Source of the DNA: Paenibacillus sp. BSR1-1
GTDB lineage: Bacteria > Bacillota > Bacilli > Bacillales > Cytobacillaceae
Assembly: GCF_030403775.1 (NCBI RefSeq)
Contig: NZ_JAQMWQ010000001.1
Span: forward strand, 558,001 to 622,000
Direction: 5' to 3'
DNA length: 64,000 nt
Below, one piece after another: positions 43,226 through 50,267 of the stretch. Both the position numbers and the translations under genes were made by a program. Numbering within the stretch: the first letter of the stretch is position 1; each line of letters begins with the position of its first letter. The notes below the pieces were generated by a model. It made no database searches. It saw nothing but the letters and a program-made list of their open reading frames with translations, and was not told the DNA's origin.

Positions 43226-44268
43226 AGGATGATAAAAAGACTCTCCTCGTTGGTATTATGACGGCACGTAAATCTAATGGGGCAATTACAGGCAATGGCC
43301 CGCTTTTTATAGAATTGCAAAAAAAGCTTATTTCCCTTAGCGGAATGAGCTTTATTTTTACAATTGAAGGGGTAGAGCAGGATACAATTAAAGGATATTC
43401 CTTTTCACCGAATGAAAATCGATGGATACAAAAAACATTTCCATATCCTGACCTTGTTTATAATCGAATCCCTTTTCGCAAATCAGAACAAGATGAACGA
43501 TGCAAACACTTTTTTTCCCACTTACATGAAAAAAGGATTCCTTTTTTTAACCCTTGTTTTATTGATAAATATGATTTGTTTAATTTGTTAAAAAATCATT
43601 CGAGCCTTCAACGTTACTTACCACAAACCATTCTTGTCGAAACAAAAAATGAGTTTTTTTTATTTCTAAAAAAGCATAAGAATGTTTATTTAAAACCAAG
43701 TCAAGCCTCAAAAGGAAAAGGCATATACCGCTTACGAATCATGAATTCAAGGGAAATTGAGATGGAGGGAGTAATAGAAAAGAAAACCTATACCTCCTTT
43801 CATCTTTTTTGGGAAGACTGGAACAAAGAGCTGAAGGATAAAAATTATATTGCACAAGAAGAAATATCCTCAGCCAAATATAATGGAGCACGTTTTGATT
43901 TTAGAATACTAGCTCATGCATATGAAGATGACTTTAACCTTACAGGGATTGGCATTCGTTCATCACAGGAACAAGAAATTACGACCCATATTCCATCAGG
44001 CGGGAGGCTTCTCCCCTACAAACTTCTGCAAACGACTGCACATGACCAATTCATTCAAACAATCGTCCCTCAAATAGGAAAGGCATTATCGGAACAGTTT
44101 GGCTTTTTTGGAGAATTTTCGATTGATGCTGCGGTAAGTGAGTCAGGAAAATATTATATTTTCGAAGTAAACTCCAAACCCATGAGCTTTGACGAAACTG
44201 AAATCGAAGATAAGAAAATCGAGCAGCTTTGCCGTTTATTCGTCCAGCTGGCAAATGATAAAAAGTAA
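43222..44268 (+). CDS. YheC-type ATP-grasp protein, copy 2
   Basis: A 348-residue short-form paralogue starting MKDDKKTLLVGIMTARKSN. Motifs: VYLKPSQASKGKGIYRL, RFDFRILAHAYE, YYIFEVNSKPMSF. The SD AGAGGAAC lies inside the previous gene; start and previous stop overlap as ATGA. It completes a long-short-long-short series. The divergent S-Q-A-S-K-G nucleotide loop suggests a different specificity from the other three. Confidence 0.83.
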   Translation: MKDDKKTLLVGIMTARKSNGAITGNGPLFIELQKKLISLSGMSFIFTIEGVEQDTIKGYSFSPNENRWIQKTFPYPDLVYNRIPFRKSEQDERCKHFFSHLHEKRIPFFNPCFIDKYDLFNLLKNHSSLQRYLPQTILVETKNEFFLFLKKHKNVYLKPSQASKGKGIYRLRIMNSREIEMEGVIEKKTYTSFHLFWEDWNKELKDKNYIAQEEISSAKYNGARFDFRILAHAYEDDFNLTGIGIRSSQEQEITTHIPSGGRLLPYKLLQTTAHDQFIQTIVPQIGKALSEQFGFFGEFSIDAAVSESGKYYIFEVNSKPMSFDETEIEDKKIEQLCRLFVQLANDKK

Positions 44269-44343
44269 CATTATATCTATTTAAATAATCTCCAAAACAA
44301 GGTAAGCTAAAAATATCCTGAGAAATCAAAGGGGGATTATCAA

Positions 44344-44553
44344 ATGCTTATGCACTTTCAGTTTAAGCCATTATTTGAAAATAAAAATATACCAGGCTGG
44401 AGTTTTTCCTTTTATTATAAAAAGCAAAGATTCACCGGAATTTACCACCAAACTGGAAAAATTGAATGGACAACAAATACTCCTGAACAAGAAGATATTG
44501 AAGAGTTAACCAGTCAGATTCATGAATTAATGCTCTATCATGTTTATGAATGA
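44344..44553 (+). CDS. yheE: YheE-family protein
   Basis: A 69-residue soluble protein: MLMHFQFKPLFENKNIPGWS, then FSFYYKKQRFTGIYHQTGKIEW. Matches the YheE type that follows yheD in Bacillus; function unknown. The ATG follows AAAGGGGG. Same strand as the ATP-grasp genes, 75 bases after the last one. Confidence 0.82.
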   Translation: MLMHFQFKPLFENKNIPGWSFSFYYKKQRFTGIYHQTGKIEWTTNTPEQEDIEELTSQIHELMLYHVYE

Positions 44554-44606
44554 AAATTTATCCTATCCCACACAATAAAGATATAAAAGGGAAAGGATGG
44601 ATAATA

Positions 44607-44798
44607 ATGGAAAAAGGTAAAGATCAGTTAACAAATCAAGGCTCCGCACATGAGGGCAGAGACAAGGTGTTTATGGATGTTGACCGCATGATTAATGAAG
44701 GAATGTCAGGCGGTTCTGTGCACGCCCGACATGATTCAACCAATATTGAAGAGGCACGAGATTTGGTTGAAGAGCAACCACCATATGAGTGTGATTAA
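44607..44798 (+). CDS. Small polar protein, unknown
   Basis: A 63-residue, highly charged, probably disordered protein: MEKGKDQLTNQGSAHEGRDK, then FMDVDRMINEGMSGGSVHARHDSTNI... and a C-terminal ECD. ATG at 44607 follows AAAGGATGG; a longer reading frame from 44550 overlaps yheE and lacks a better SD. A good terminator follows. No family recognised. Confidence 0.65.
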   Translation: MEKGKDQLTNQGSAHEGRDKVFMDVDRMINEGMSGGSVHARHDSTNIEEARDLVEEQPPYECD

Positions 44799-44818
44799 TA
44801 TCTCTGCATAGAATGGCA

Positions 44819-44849
44819 GGCTGGACCTTAAAAGGCTCAGCCTTTTTTA
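44819..44849 (+). terminator. Terminator after the yheE cluster
   Basis: GGCTGG.CCTT-AA-AAGG.TCAGCC-type stem followed by TTTTTT on the plus strand. Confidence 0.75.
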
Positions 44850-44851
44850 AT

Positions 44852-44880
44852 TTCATGCTGCAGGACTCAACTGTTATAAT
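44852..44880 (+). promoter_or_regulatory. Putative sigma-A promoter of yxkF-like gene
   Basis: TTCATG (44852-44857), 17 bp, TATAAT (44875-44880), 34 bases before the start codon. Confidence 0.5.
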
Positions 44881-44914
44881 AGAACCATTAAATTTTAATG
44901 ACGGGGAAGGTACG

Positions 44915-45820
44915 ATGCTTAGAAAATTATTATCAATATATAAGAATTCCACTTTATTTCCCGGTCGGCCCACTCACCCTTCCGAGTTAGTTTATATGTT
45001 TTATGATGAGATTGAGAACGAATGGATTGGCATACCGAAAGCAGAATTAGGAGAAAAAGAATTAACTCTTCTTAAAACGCTTTATGAATTAGTCGAAATA
45101 CAGCCAGTCTCCTTTTCGAGAATAGGTAAAACTTGGTCTGAATTTCTATTATCTGATGGCACTCCCCCTATATACAAGGACGATACACCATTACGATTTA
45201 TTCATTTTAATATTACTGGTGATAATCATCATCAAGAAGAAATGGAATCTGCCTTAAAGGGGTTCTTTTCTGAAGAGATCATCATTATTTGGGAAAGCAA
45301 AAATAGGGGTATCGTCATAGAAGAAAAAAAACAAATTTTTCTTTCAGATGAAGAATTATTGTCGATGGCGGAAACTTTGGAAAGTGATTTTTACGTTAAA
45401 ATTTCTTTTTTTATTGGAAAACTAAATCTGTTTTCTATTCAACTTCGGTCTAAATTTAAGCAAGAGCAAGAATACTTTTCATTTGCCATTGCTTATCTTG
45501 GATTTTCTAATATACTTTCGTTTGAACGAGTATTTCCGTCTTATTTAGCCCGTCATTTGCCGGATGAATTACAACAAAAGATAAACCAGGAAATATTTGA
45601 GCTATTTTTGAATGATACAGAAATGTTTTCCACAATTAAGTTTTTTTTAGAACAAAACTTAAATGCAAGTATGACCGCTAAAAAATTATATATCCACCGA
45701 AATACTCTGCAATATCGAATTGACAAATTTACCGAAAAAACCGGGATTGGCTTAAAGGATTTTTACGGAGCCTTTACCGTGTTTTTAGCCTGTCTTCTGT
45801 TTGAACAGCAAAAAAAATAA
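44915..45820 (+). CDS. yxkF: PucR/CdaR-type regulator, YxkF-like
   Basis: A 301-residue protein. The C-terminal HTH (about residues 240-295, LNASMTAKKLYIHRNTLQYRIDKFTEKTG) is the PucR_HTH type of CdaR/PucR regulators. The N-terminal 230 residues are not a recognisable domain by eye. In B. subtilis yxkF sits next to msmX, as here, so it may control carbohydrate uptake. ATG at 44915 follows GGGGAAGG. Confidence 0.8.
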   Translation: MLRKLLSIYKNSTLFPGRPTHPSELVYMFYDEIENEWIGIPKAELGEKELTLLKTLYELVEIQPVSFSRIGKTWSEFLLSDGTPPIYKDDTPLRFIHFNITGDNHHQEEMESALKGFFSEEIIIIWESKNRGIVIEEKKQIFLSDEELLSMAETLESDFYVKISFFIGKLNLFSIQLRSKFKQEQEYFSFAIAYLGFSNILSFERVFPSYLARHLPDELQQKINQEIFELFLNDTEMFSTIKFFLEQNLNASMTAKKLYIHRNTLQYRIDKFTEKTGIGLKDFYGAFTVFLACLLFEQQKK

Positions 45821-45831
45821 CAATATGCCCA

Positions 45832-45845
45832 AAAAAGCGTTTTCA
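45832..45845 (-). promoter_or_regulatory. Candidate CcpA cre site before msmX
   Basis: Minus strand TGAAAACGCTTTTT matches 12 of 14 positions of the cre consensus (TGWAANCGNTNWCA). It lies about 80 bases upstream of msmX. Confidence 0.4.
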
Positions 45846-45927
45846 TTCTTTGTGCAGACTGTCCATATAAATTTTAATCCCTCCCCTGTAAACTAAAGTT
45901 ACAAAATGATATTGGGAGGAATAAAAA

Positions 45928-47028
45928 ATGGCAGAATTAAAATTAGATCATATTTATAAAATTTACGATAATAAAGTAACCGCTGTACAAGACTTCAATT
46001 TGCATATTGAAGATAAAGAATTTATCGTCTTTGTAGGGCCCTCTGGATGCGGGAAATCTACTACACTTCGAATGGTCGCAGGCCTTGAGGATATTTCAAA
46101 AGGTGATTTCTACATTGACGGCAAAAGAGTCAACGATGTAGCTCCAAAAGATCGTGATATAGCGATGGTTTTCCAAAATTATGCCCTCTATCCTCACATG
46201 ACTGTTTACGATAATATGGCGTTTGGATTAAAGCTTCGCAAATTTCCAAAAGATGAAATCGACCGTCGTGTAAAGGAAGCCGCAAAAATTTTAGGATTAG
46301 ATGCATATTTAACTCGTAAACCAAAGGCTCTTTCAGGTGGACAACGCCAGCGTGTTGCTTTGGGTCGTGCCATCGTTCGTGATGCAAAGGTATTCCTTAT
46401 GGATGAACCTTTGTCTAACCTGGATGCTAAGCTTCGCGTGGCGATGCGTGCAGAAATTGCCAAGCTTCATCGCCGCTTAAATACAACAACTATCTATGTT
46501 ACCCATGACCAAACAGAAGCAATGACAATGGCTTCCCGTTTAGTTGTTATGAAAGATGGTATCATTCAACAGGTGGGTACACCAAAAGAAGTTTATGAAA
46601 AACCAGAAAATGTGTTTGTTGGCGGCTTCATCGGGTCACCAGCGATGAACTTTTTTAATGGAAAACTAGAAGACGGCAAGTTTATCATTGGAAAATCTTC
46701 AATTGCTGTCCCAGAAGGAAAAATGAAGTATTTGCGTGAACAAGGGTATATTGGTAAAGCAATTATTCTAGGCGTACGCCCAGAAGACATTCATGATGAA
46801 CCAGTCTTCATCGAGGCATCTGCAGGTACTAAGATTACTGCCAACATTGATGTTGCTGAATTAACTGGAGCAGAAATGATGGTATATTCAAGCCTTGGAG
46901 AACAAGATTTTGTTGCCCGCTTAGATTCACGTGCAGATGTTAAACCAGGTGATAAATTAGAGCTTGCGTTCGACTTAAATAAAGCACACTTCTTTGATGC
47001 TGAAACAGAATCAAGAATCCGCCAATAA
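45928..47028 (+). CDS. msmX: Multi-sugar ABC importer ATPase MsmX
   Basis: A 366-residue CUT1-family ATPase: Walker A FVGPSGCGKSTTLRMVAGLE, signature ALSGGQRQRVALGRA, Walker B VFLMDEPLSNLDAKLR, switch His VTHDQTEAMTM, then a C-terminal TOBE/regulatory domain from about residue 240. MsmX energises several sugar importers whose other subunits lie elsewhere; none is in this window. The ATG follows GGGAGGAAT. Confidence 0.93.
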   Translation: MAELKLDHIYKIYDNKVTAVQDFNLHIEDKEFIVFVGPSGCGKSTTLRMVAGLEDISKGDFYIDGKRVNDVAPKDRDIAMVFQNYALYPHMTVYDNMAFGLKLRKFPKDEIDRRVKEAAKILGLDAYLTRKPKALSGGQRQRVALGRAIVRDAKVFLMDEPLSNLDAKLRVAMRAEIAKLHRRLNTTTIYVTHDQTEAMTMASRLVVMKDGIIQQVGTPKEVYEKPENVFVGGFIGSPAMNFFNGKLEDGKFIIGKSSIAVPEGKMKYLREQGYIGKAIILGVRPEDIHDEPVFIEASAGTKITANIDVAELTGAEMMVYSSLGEQDFVARLDSRADVKPGDKLELAFDLNKAHFFDAETESRIRQ

Positions 47029-47042
47029 AAGTGAATTACTGA

Positions 47043-47071
47043 AAAGTCCCGTTTTTTAATCGACGGGGCTT
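47043..47071. terminator. Terminator msmX / zinc-ribbon gene
   Basis: AAGTCCCG / CGGGGCTT hairpin with a 12-base loop between convergent genes; it overlaps the minus-strand stop codon. Confidence 0.65.
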
Positions 47072-47312
47072 ATTCTTTTATAAAAATAATTTCATCTTTT
47101 TGACAAGTTGGACAGCGGTAAAGATGTGGACACTTCTCTCCTGAATTTGTGTCTGGAAAACCATCCTCCATTTTCATTAAATCAATTTCCATATATGGAC
47201 TATAATCATCATAAAAATCCATTAGTCTGCCGCTCTCTATCATTGAATCTCCGCAGTTTGAACACATTAAATACGCTTCGCGCAAACCATTACAAACTGG
47301 ACATATCGCCAT
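47070..47312 (-). CDS. Small zinc-ribbon-like protein
   Basis: An 80-residue protein with two N-terminal Cys pairs (CPVCNG, CSNCGD) and a C-terminal CPHLYRCPTC group, suggesting two zinc sites. Acidic centre (FYDDYSPYMEIDLMKMEDGF). Function unknown. ATG at 47312 follows AAGGGTG. Convergent with msmX. Confidence 0.7.
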   Translation of the reverse strand: MAICPVCNGLREAYLMCSNCGDSMIESGRLMDFYDDYSPYMEIDLMKMEDGFPDTNSGEKCPHLYRCPTCQKDEIIFIKE

Positions 47313-47644
47313 ATTCTTCACCCTTTTGAAAAGTAGATACCATTAGTTTGTGTTACTTCCCCTACCCTAGTAATGGAATAAATTACTAATCAATTCTTCC
47401 GAATAAGTCTTTACTTTTTAATCATAATAAAATTACAAGCAACACATTACATCGATGGATGAAACCAACAAGGGTAGAAGCCGGTGCAACTCCGGATCAT
47501 CCAACCAAATTTAATTTCTCCGATACTAATAATTTTTATCAAACGAATATTGATAATACGGGTTAGGCCATGGTGGCAATGGTTTTCCATTATGGTTCAA
47601 TACCATACTAACCCCAAATTTATTAAGAGGAGTGTTATTCAACT
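47313..47644. other. SASP upstream region with two tRNA-like folds
   Basis: The 332-bp region holds no credible gene. Fold 1, 47456-47507: acceptor-like TGGATGA/TCATCCA, T-arm-like CCGG-TGCAACT-CCGG, then A-CCA. Fold 2, 47560-47615: acceptor-like GGGTTAG/CTAACCC and T-arm-like TATGG-TTCAATA-CCATA with no gap, as in a tRNA. Both are too short (about 52-56 nt) for a normal tRNA. Confidence 0.4.
47604..47610 (+). promoter_or_regulatory. Sigma-G-type -10 element of the SASP gene
   Basis: CATACTA fits the sigma-G -10 consensus (CATNNTA) about 35 bases before the start codon. The -35 region is not clear. Confidence 0.5.
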
Positions 47645-47851
47645 ATGGCAAGTAACAACAACTCTAATCAACTTTTAGTACCAGGCGTAGAGCAAGCACT
47701 TAATCAAATGAAGTATGAAATTGCAACTGAGTTTGGAGTAAATCTTGGTGCAGACACTACTTCACGTGCCAACGGTTCTGTAGGTGGAGAAATTACCAAG
47801 CGTCTTGTTGCAATGGCAGAATCCCAACTTGGCGGCGGCTTCCAACGTTAA
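47645..47851 (+). CDS. sspB: Alpha/beta-type small acid-soluble spore protein
   Basis: A 68-residue DNA-binding SASP that saturates forespore DNA and protects it. The conserved blocks are [20 protein letters not shown] (containing the GPR cleavage site EIA-type Glu) and [20 protein letters not shown]. The ATG follows AGAGGAGTG, with a long spacer of about ten bases. Paralogues are multiple in spore formers, so the exact symbol is approximate. Confidence 0.93.
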   Translation: MASNNNSNQLLVPGVEQALNQMKYEIATEFGVNLGADTTSRANGSVGGEITKRLVAMAESQLGGGFQR

Positions 47852-47892
47852 TTTTTTAGCAAACCCTTAAATACCAATTAAATAATATGGCT

Positions 47893-47922
47893 AAAGCCCC
47901 CTCCACTACTGGAGGGGGCTTT
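47893..47922. terminator. Bidirectional terminator SASP/fumC
   Basis: AAAGCCCCCTCC-ACTACT-GGAGGGGGCTTT, a perfect 12-bp stem. Confidence 0.92.
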
Positions 47923-47931
47923 CATTTTAAT

Positions 47932-49311
47932 TTAAATCATATTTTCTGGTTTGATCCATTGGTCAAATTGTTCTTCTGAAACATAACCAGTTTTGATTGC
48001 TGCTTCTTTCAAAGTGCTATTTTCTTTGAACGCCAATTTGGCAATCTCTGCTGCTTTTTCATAGCCAATATGAGGATTTAGGGCTGTAACTAACATTAAG
48101 GATCGTGCCACATGTTCCTTAATGACTTGCTCATTTGCTTCTATTCCATAGGCACAATTTCCATTAAATGAACGAATACCATCTGTCAGAAGTCTGATGG
48201 ATTGGATTAGATTATAAATAATAACTGGTTTAAAGACATTTAACTCAAAATTCCCTTGACTTGCTGCCATACAGATGCTTGTGTCATTACCAAAGACCTG
48301 GCATACAATCATCGTCAATGCTTCACTTTGAGTAGGATTTACCTTCCCAGGCATGATAGAGCTACCAGGCTCATTAGCAGGAATGCTAATTTCTCCTATG
48401 CCGCTTCTAGGCCCGCTTGCTAGCCAGCGAATATCATTTGCAATTTTCATTAGGTCAGCCGCTAATGCTTTTAGAGCACCATGTGTATAAACAATTTCAT
48501 CGTGGCTTGTCAGGGCATGAAATTTATTTTCTGAAGATCTAAATGTAAAACCAGTAAGCTTTGAAAGCTGTTCAGCCATCTTTTTTCCAAATTCAGTGCC
48601 TGCATTAATGCCTGTGCCTACAGCGGTCCCTCCAATGGCTAAATCAAGCAAATAATTGCTTGCTTCTGAGATCATTTTTTCATTCTTATCGAGCATAAAC
48701 CGCCATCCGCTAATTTCCTGCCCAAGTGTTAATGGGGTTGCATCCTGCAGGTGGGTTCTTCCGATTTTAACAATTTTTGAAAAAGAATTTTCTTTTTCTA
48801 GAAGGGTGCTTTTTAACTCCTGTATGGCTGGAAGCAGGTTTTTAGTTATTTTAATATATGCAGCAATATGCATTGCGGTTGGAAACGTATCATTCGAGCT
48901 TTGGGACATATTGACATCATCATTTGGATGAACAAATTGATCGCTGCCTTGCTCTCTTAACCATTCATTGGCCCGATTTGCAATCACTTCATTAACATTC
49001 ATATTGGATTGCGTGCCGCTGCCTGTCTGCCATACGATTAAAGGAAAGTGGTTATCAAAATCTCCATTTAGAAGCTGACCGCATACATGGTTAATTGCAT
49101 TCATTTTTAATTCACTTAACTTTCCTACTTGGAAATTTACGGTTGCGGCTGCTTTTTTTATAAATGCTAAACCATAAATTAGTTCAATCGGCATTTTCTC
49201 GGTTCCAATTTTAAAATTTTCTTTGCTGCGCTGTGTTTGTGCCCCCCAAAATTTATCTGCCGGTACTTTCACCTCACCCAGCGTGTCTTTTTCGACTCTA
49301 AAATTCTCCAA
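47932..49311 (-). CDS. fumC: Class II fumarate hydratase
   Basis: A 459-residue TCA-cycle enzyme interconverting fumarate and malate as a cytosolic tetramer. [20 protein letters not shown] at the N-terminus, [40 protein letters not shown] and the signature [20 protein letters not shown] at 49311 has AGGTGG five bases upstream; the GTG three codons earlier lies in that SD. B. subtilis uses the name citG. Confidence 0.95.
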   Translation of the reverse strand: MENFRVEKDTLGEVKVPADKFWGAQTQRSKENFKIGTEKMPIELIYGLAFIKKAAATVNFQVGKLSELKMNAINHVCGQLLNGDFDNHFPLIVWQTGSGTQSNMNVNEVIANRANEWLREQGSDQFVHPNDDVNMSQSSNDTFPTAMHIAAYIKITKNLLPAIQELKSTLLEKENSFSKIVKIGRTHLQDATPLTLGQEISGWRFMLDKNEKMISEASNYLLDLAIGGTAVGTGINAGTEFGKKMAEQLSKLTGFTFRSSENKFHALTSHDEIVYTHGALKALAADLMKIANDIRWLASGPRSGIGEISIPANEPGSSIMPGKVNPTQSEALTMIVCQVFGNDTSICMAASQGNFELNVFKPVIIYNLIQSIRLLTDGIRSFNGNCAYGIEANEQVIKEHVARSLMLVTALNPHIGYEKAAEIAKLAFKENSTLKEAAIKTGYVSEEQFDQWIKPENMI

Positions 49312-49387
49312 GGATTCCACCTCACTTTTTTTACATTACTTCAATATATATTCCCATTTTGAAGGCAATTCTTTCCAAAATTTAAAA

Positions 49388-49413
49388 AAACTGCAGATGC
49401 TTCTCTGCAGTTT
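49388..49413 (-). terminator. Terminator of the 27-residue gene
   Basis: AAACTGCAG-AGAAGCAT-CTGCAGTTT followed by TTTTAAA on the minus strand, touching the stop codon. Confidence 0.85.
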
Positions 49414-49495
49414 ATGCTTTATAGATCGTATATCCTATATAATAAGAAAGGATTAAGAAACTGCCGATTAATAGGACAATTGAATAATCTGACAT
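49412..49495 (-). CDS. 27-residue single-helix membrane peptide
   Basis: Encodes MSDYSIVLLIGSFLILSYYI followed by GYTIYKA. One membrane helix with a short polar tail. The ATG is preceded by GGGGTGG at about ten bases and the frame is followed directly by an intrinsic terminator, which supports a real transcription unit. It occupies the position of yheF-like small genes beside yheG in B. subtilis, but homology is not shown. Confidence 0.6.
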   Translation of the reverse strand: MSDYSIVLLIGSFLILSYYIGYTIYKA

Positions 49496-49519
49496 TATAC
49501 TATACCACCCCAATTAGAT

Positions 49520-49538
49520 AAAATTGTTAAACAATTTT
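49520..49538. promoter_or_regulatory. Perfect 19-bp palindrome between divergent genes
   Basis: AAAATTGTTAAACAATTTT lies between the 27-residue gene (leftward) and yheG (rightward), a typical operator position. No known regulator consensus is matched with confidence. Confidence 0.45.
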
Positions 49539-49608
49539 AATCTATCATGAGCGGGTTTATTTACCTGTGATAATCATTACACTTGGGTGTCAAAGGAGTG
49601 AATTTTTT

Positions 49609-50229
49609 GTGAACATTTGCCTTTTCGGAGCAACCGGGAGAGTAGGCTCTGTGATTTTAGAAAATGCGTTATCCAATCAAATTTCTGTACAAGCGCTGGT
49701 GAGGGATTTGGAAAAACTAAATATGGATTCGGGCGGACTTAAAGTAATGACAGGGAACGTTTTAAATGAAGAGGACATTGCACAGACAATGAAGGGGACT
49801 GACATTGTAATAAGCGCATTAAATACGGGTGGAAACAGCACACTTTCTCAATCTATGCCTTTAATTATCAATAATATGAAAAGGGAAGGAATCAAAAGGA
49901 TTATTACTATTGGAACAGCCGGAATCTTACAGGCTCGTTCTGCCCCGCATTTATATCGCTTCCAATCGTCTGAGTCGAAAAGAAAAAGTACACGTGATGC
50001 CGAGGAGCATTTAAAGGCTTATTTGTTGTTAAAGGCTTCTGGGCTAGATTGGACTGTCGTATGTCCCACCTACTTACCAGTTGGAGAAAGACTGGGGCAA
50101 TATCGATACGAAAAAGATATACTTCCCGAAAATCCTTCTTCTATTTCAATCTATGATACAGGGGATTTTGCATTTCAACAGCTTTTCAGCAATAAATTTA
50201 TTGGCTCAAGGGTTGGACTTACCTATTAA
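49609..50229 (+). CDS. yheG: NAD(P)-binding oxidoreductase YheG
   Basis: A 206-residue atypical short-chain dehydrogenase/NmrA-like protein. N-terminal NICLFGATGRVGSVIL is the NAD(P) loop (GxxGxxG type), TDIVISALNTGG follows, and TIGTAGILQ precedes the substrate region. Length equals B. subtilis YheG. Substrate unknown. GTG at 49609 follows AAAGGAGTG with eight-base spacing; an earlier GTG at 49567 has no SD. Confidence 0.85.
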   Translation: MNICLFGATGRVGSVILENALSNQISVQALVRDLEKLNMDSGGLKVMTGNVLNEEDIAQTMKGTDIVISALNTGGNSTLSQSMPLIINNMKREGIKRIITIGTAGILQARSAPHLYRFQSSESKRKSTRDAEEHLKAYLLLKASGLDWTVVCPTYLPVGERLGQYRYEKDILPENPSSISIYDTGDFAFQQLFSNKFIGSRVGLTY

Positions 50230-50266
50230 AAAAATGTGGCCCTTCTGAAAAGAAGGGCCTCCTTTA
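50230..50266. terminator. Bidirectional terminator yheG/bmrD
   Basis: GGCCCTTCT-GAAA-AGAAGGGCC between convergent genes with a T-tract on the minus strand. Confidence 0.85.
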
Positions 50267-50267
50267 T

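Noticed and set aside
43117..43320. Small leftward frames within the ATP-grasp cluster
   Set aside because: All lie antisense to well-supported overlapping genes and lack SDs.
47478..47505. Resemblance of CCGGTGCAACTCCGG to a cobalamin riboswitch segment
   Set aside because: The B12-box and other conserved blocks are missing and the downstream gene is a spore protein; a tRNA-like fold explains the pairing better.
47484..47678. 64-codon rightward frame before the SASP gene
   Set aside because: It overlaps the SASP start in another frame, has no SD and a biased hydrophobic composition from AT-rich DNA.
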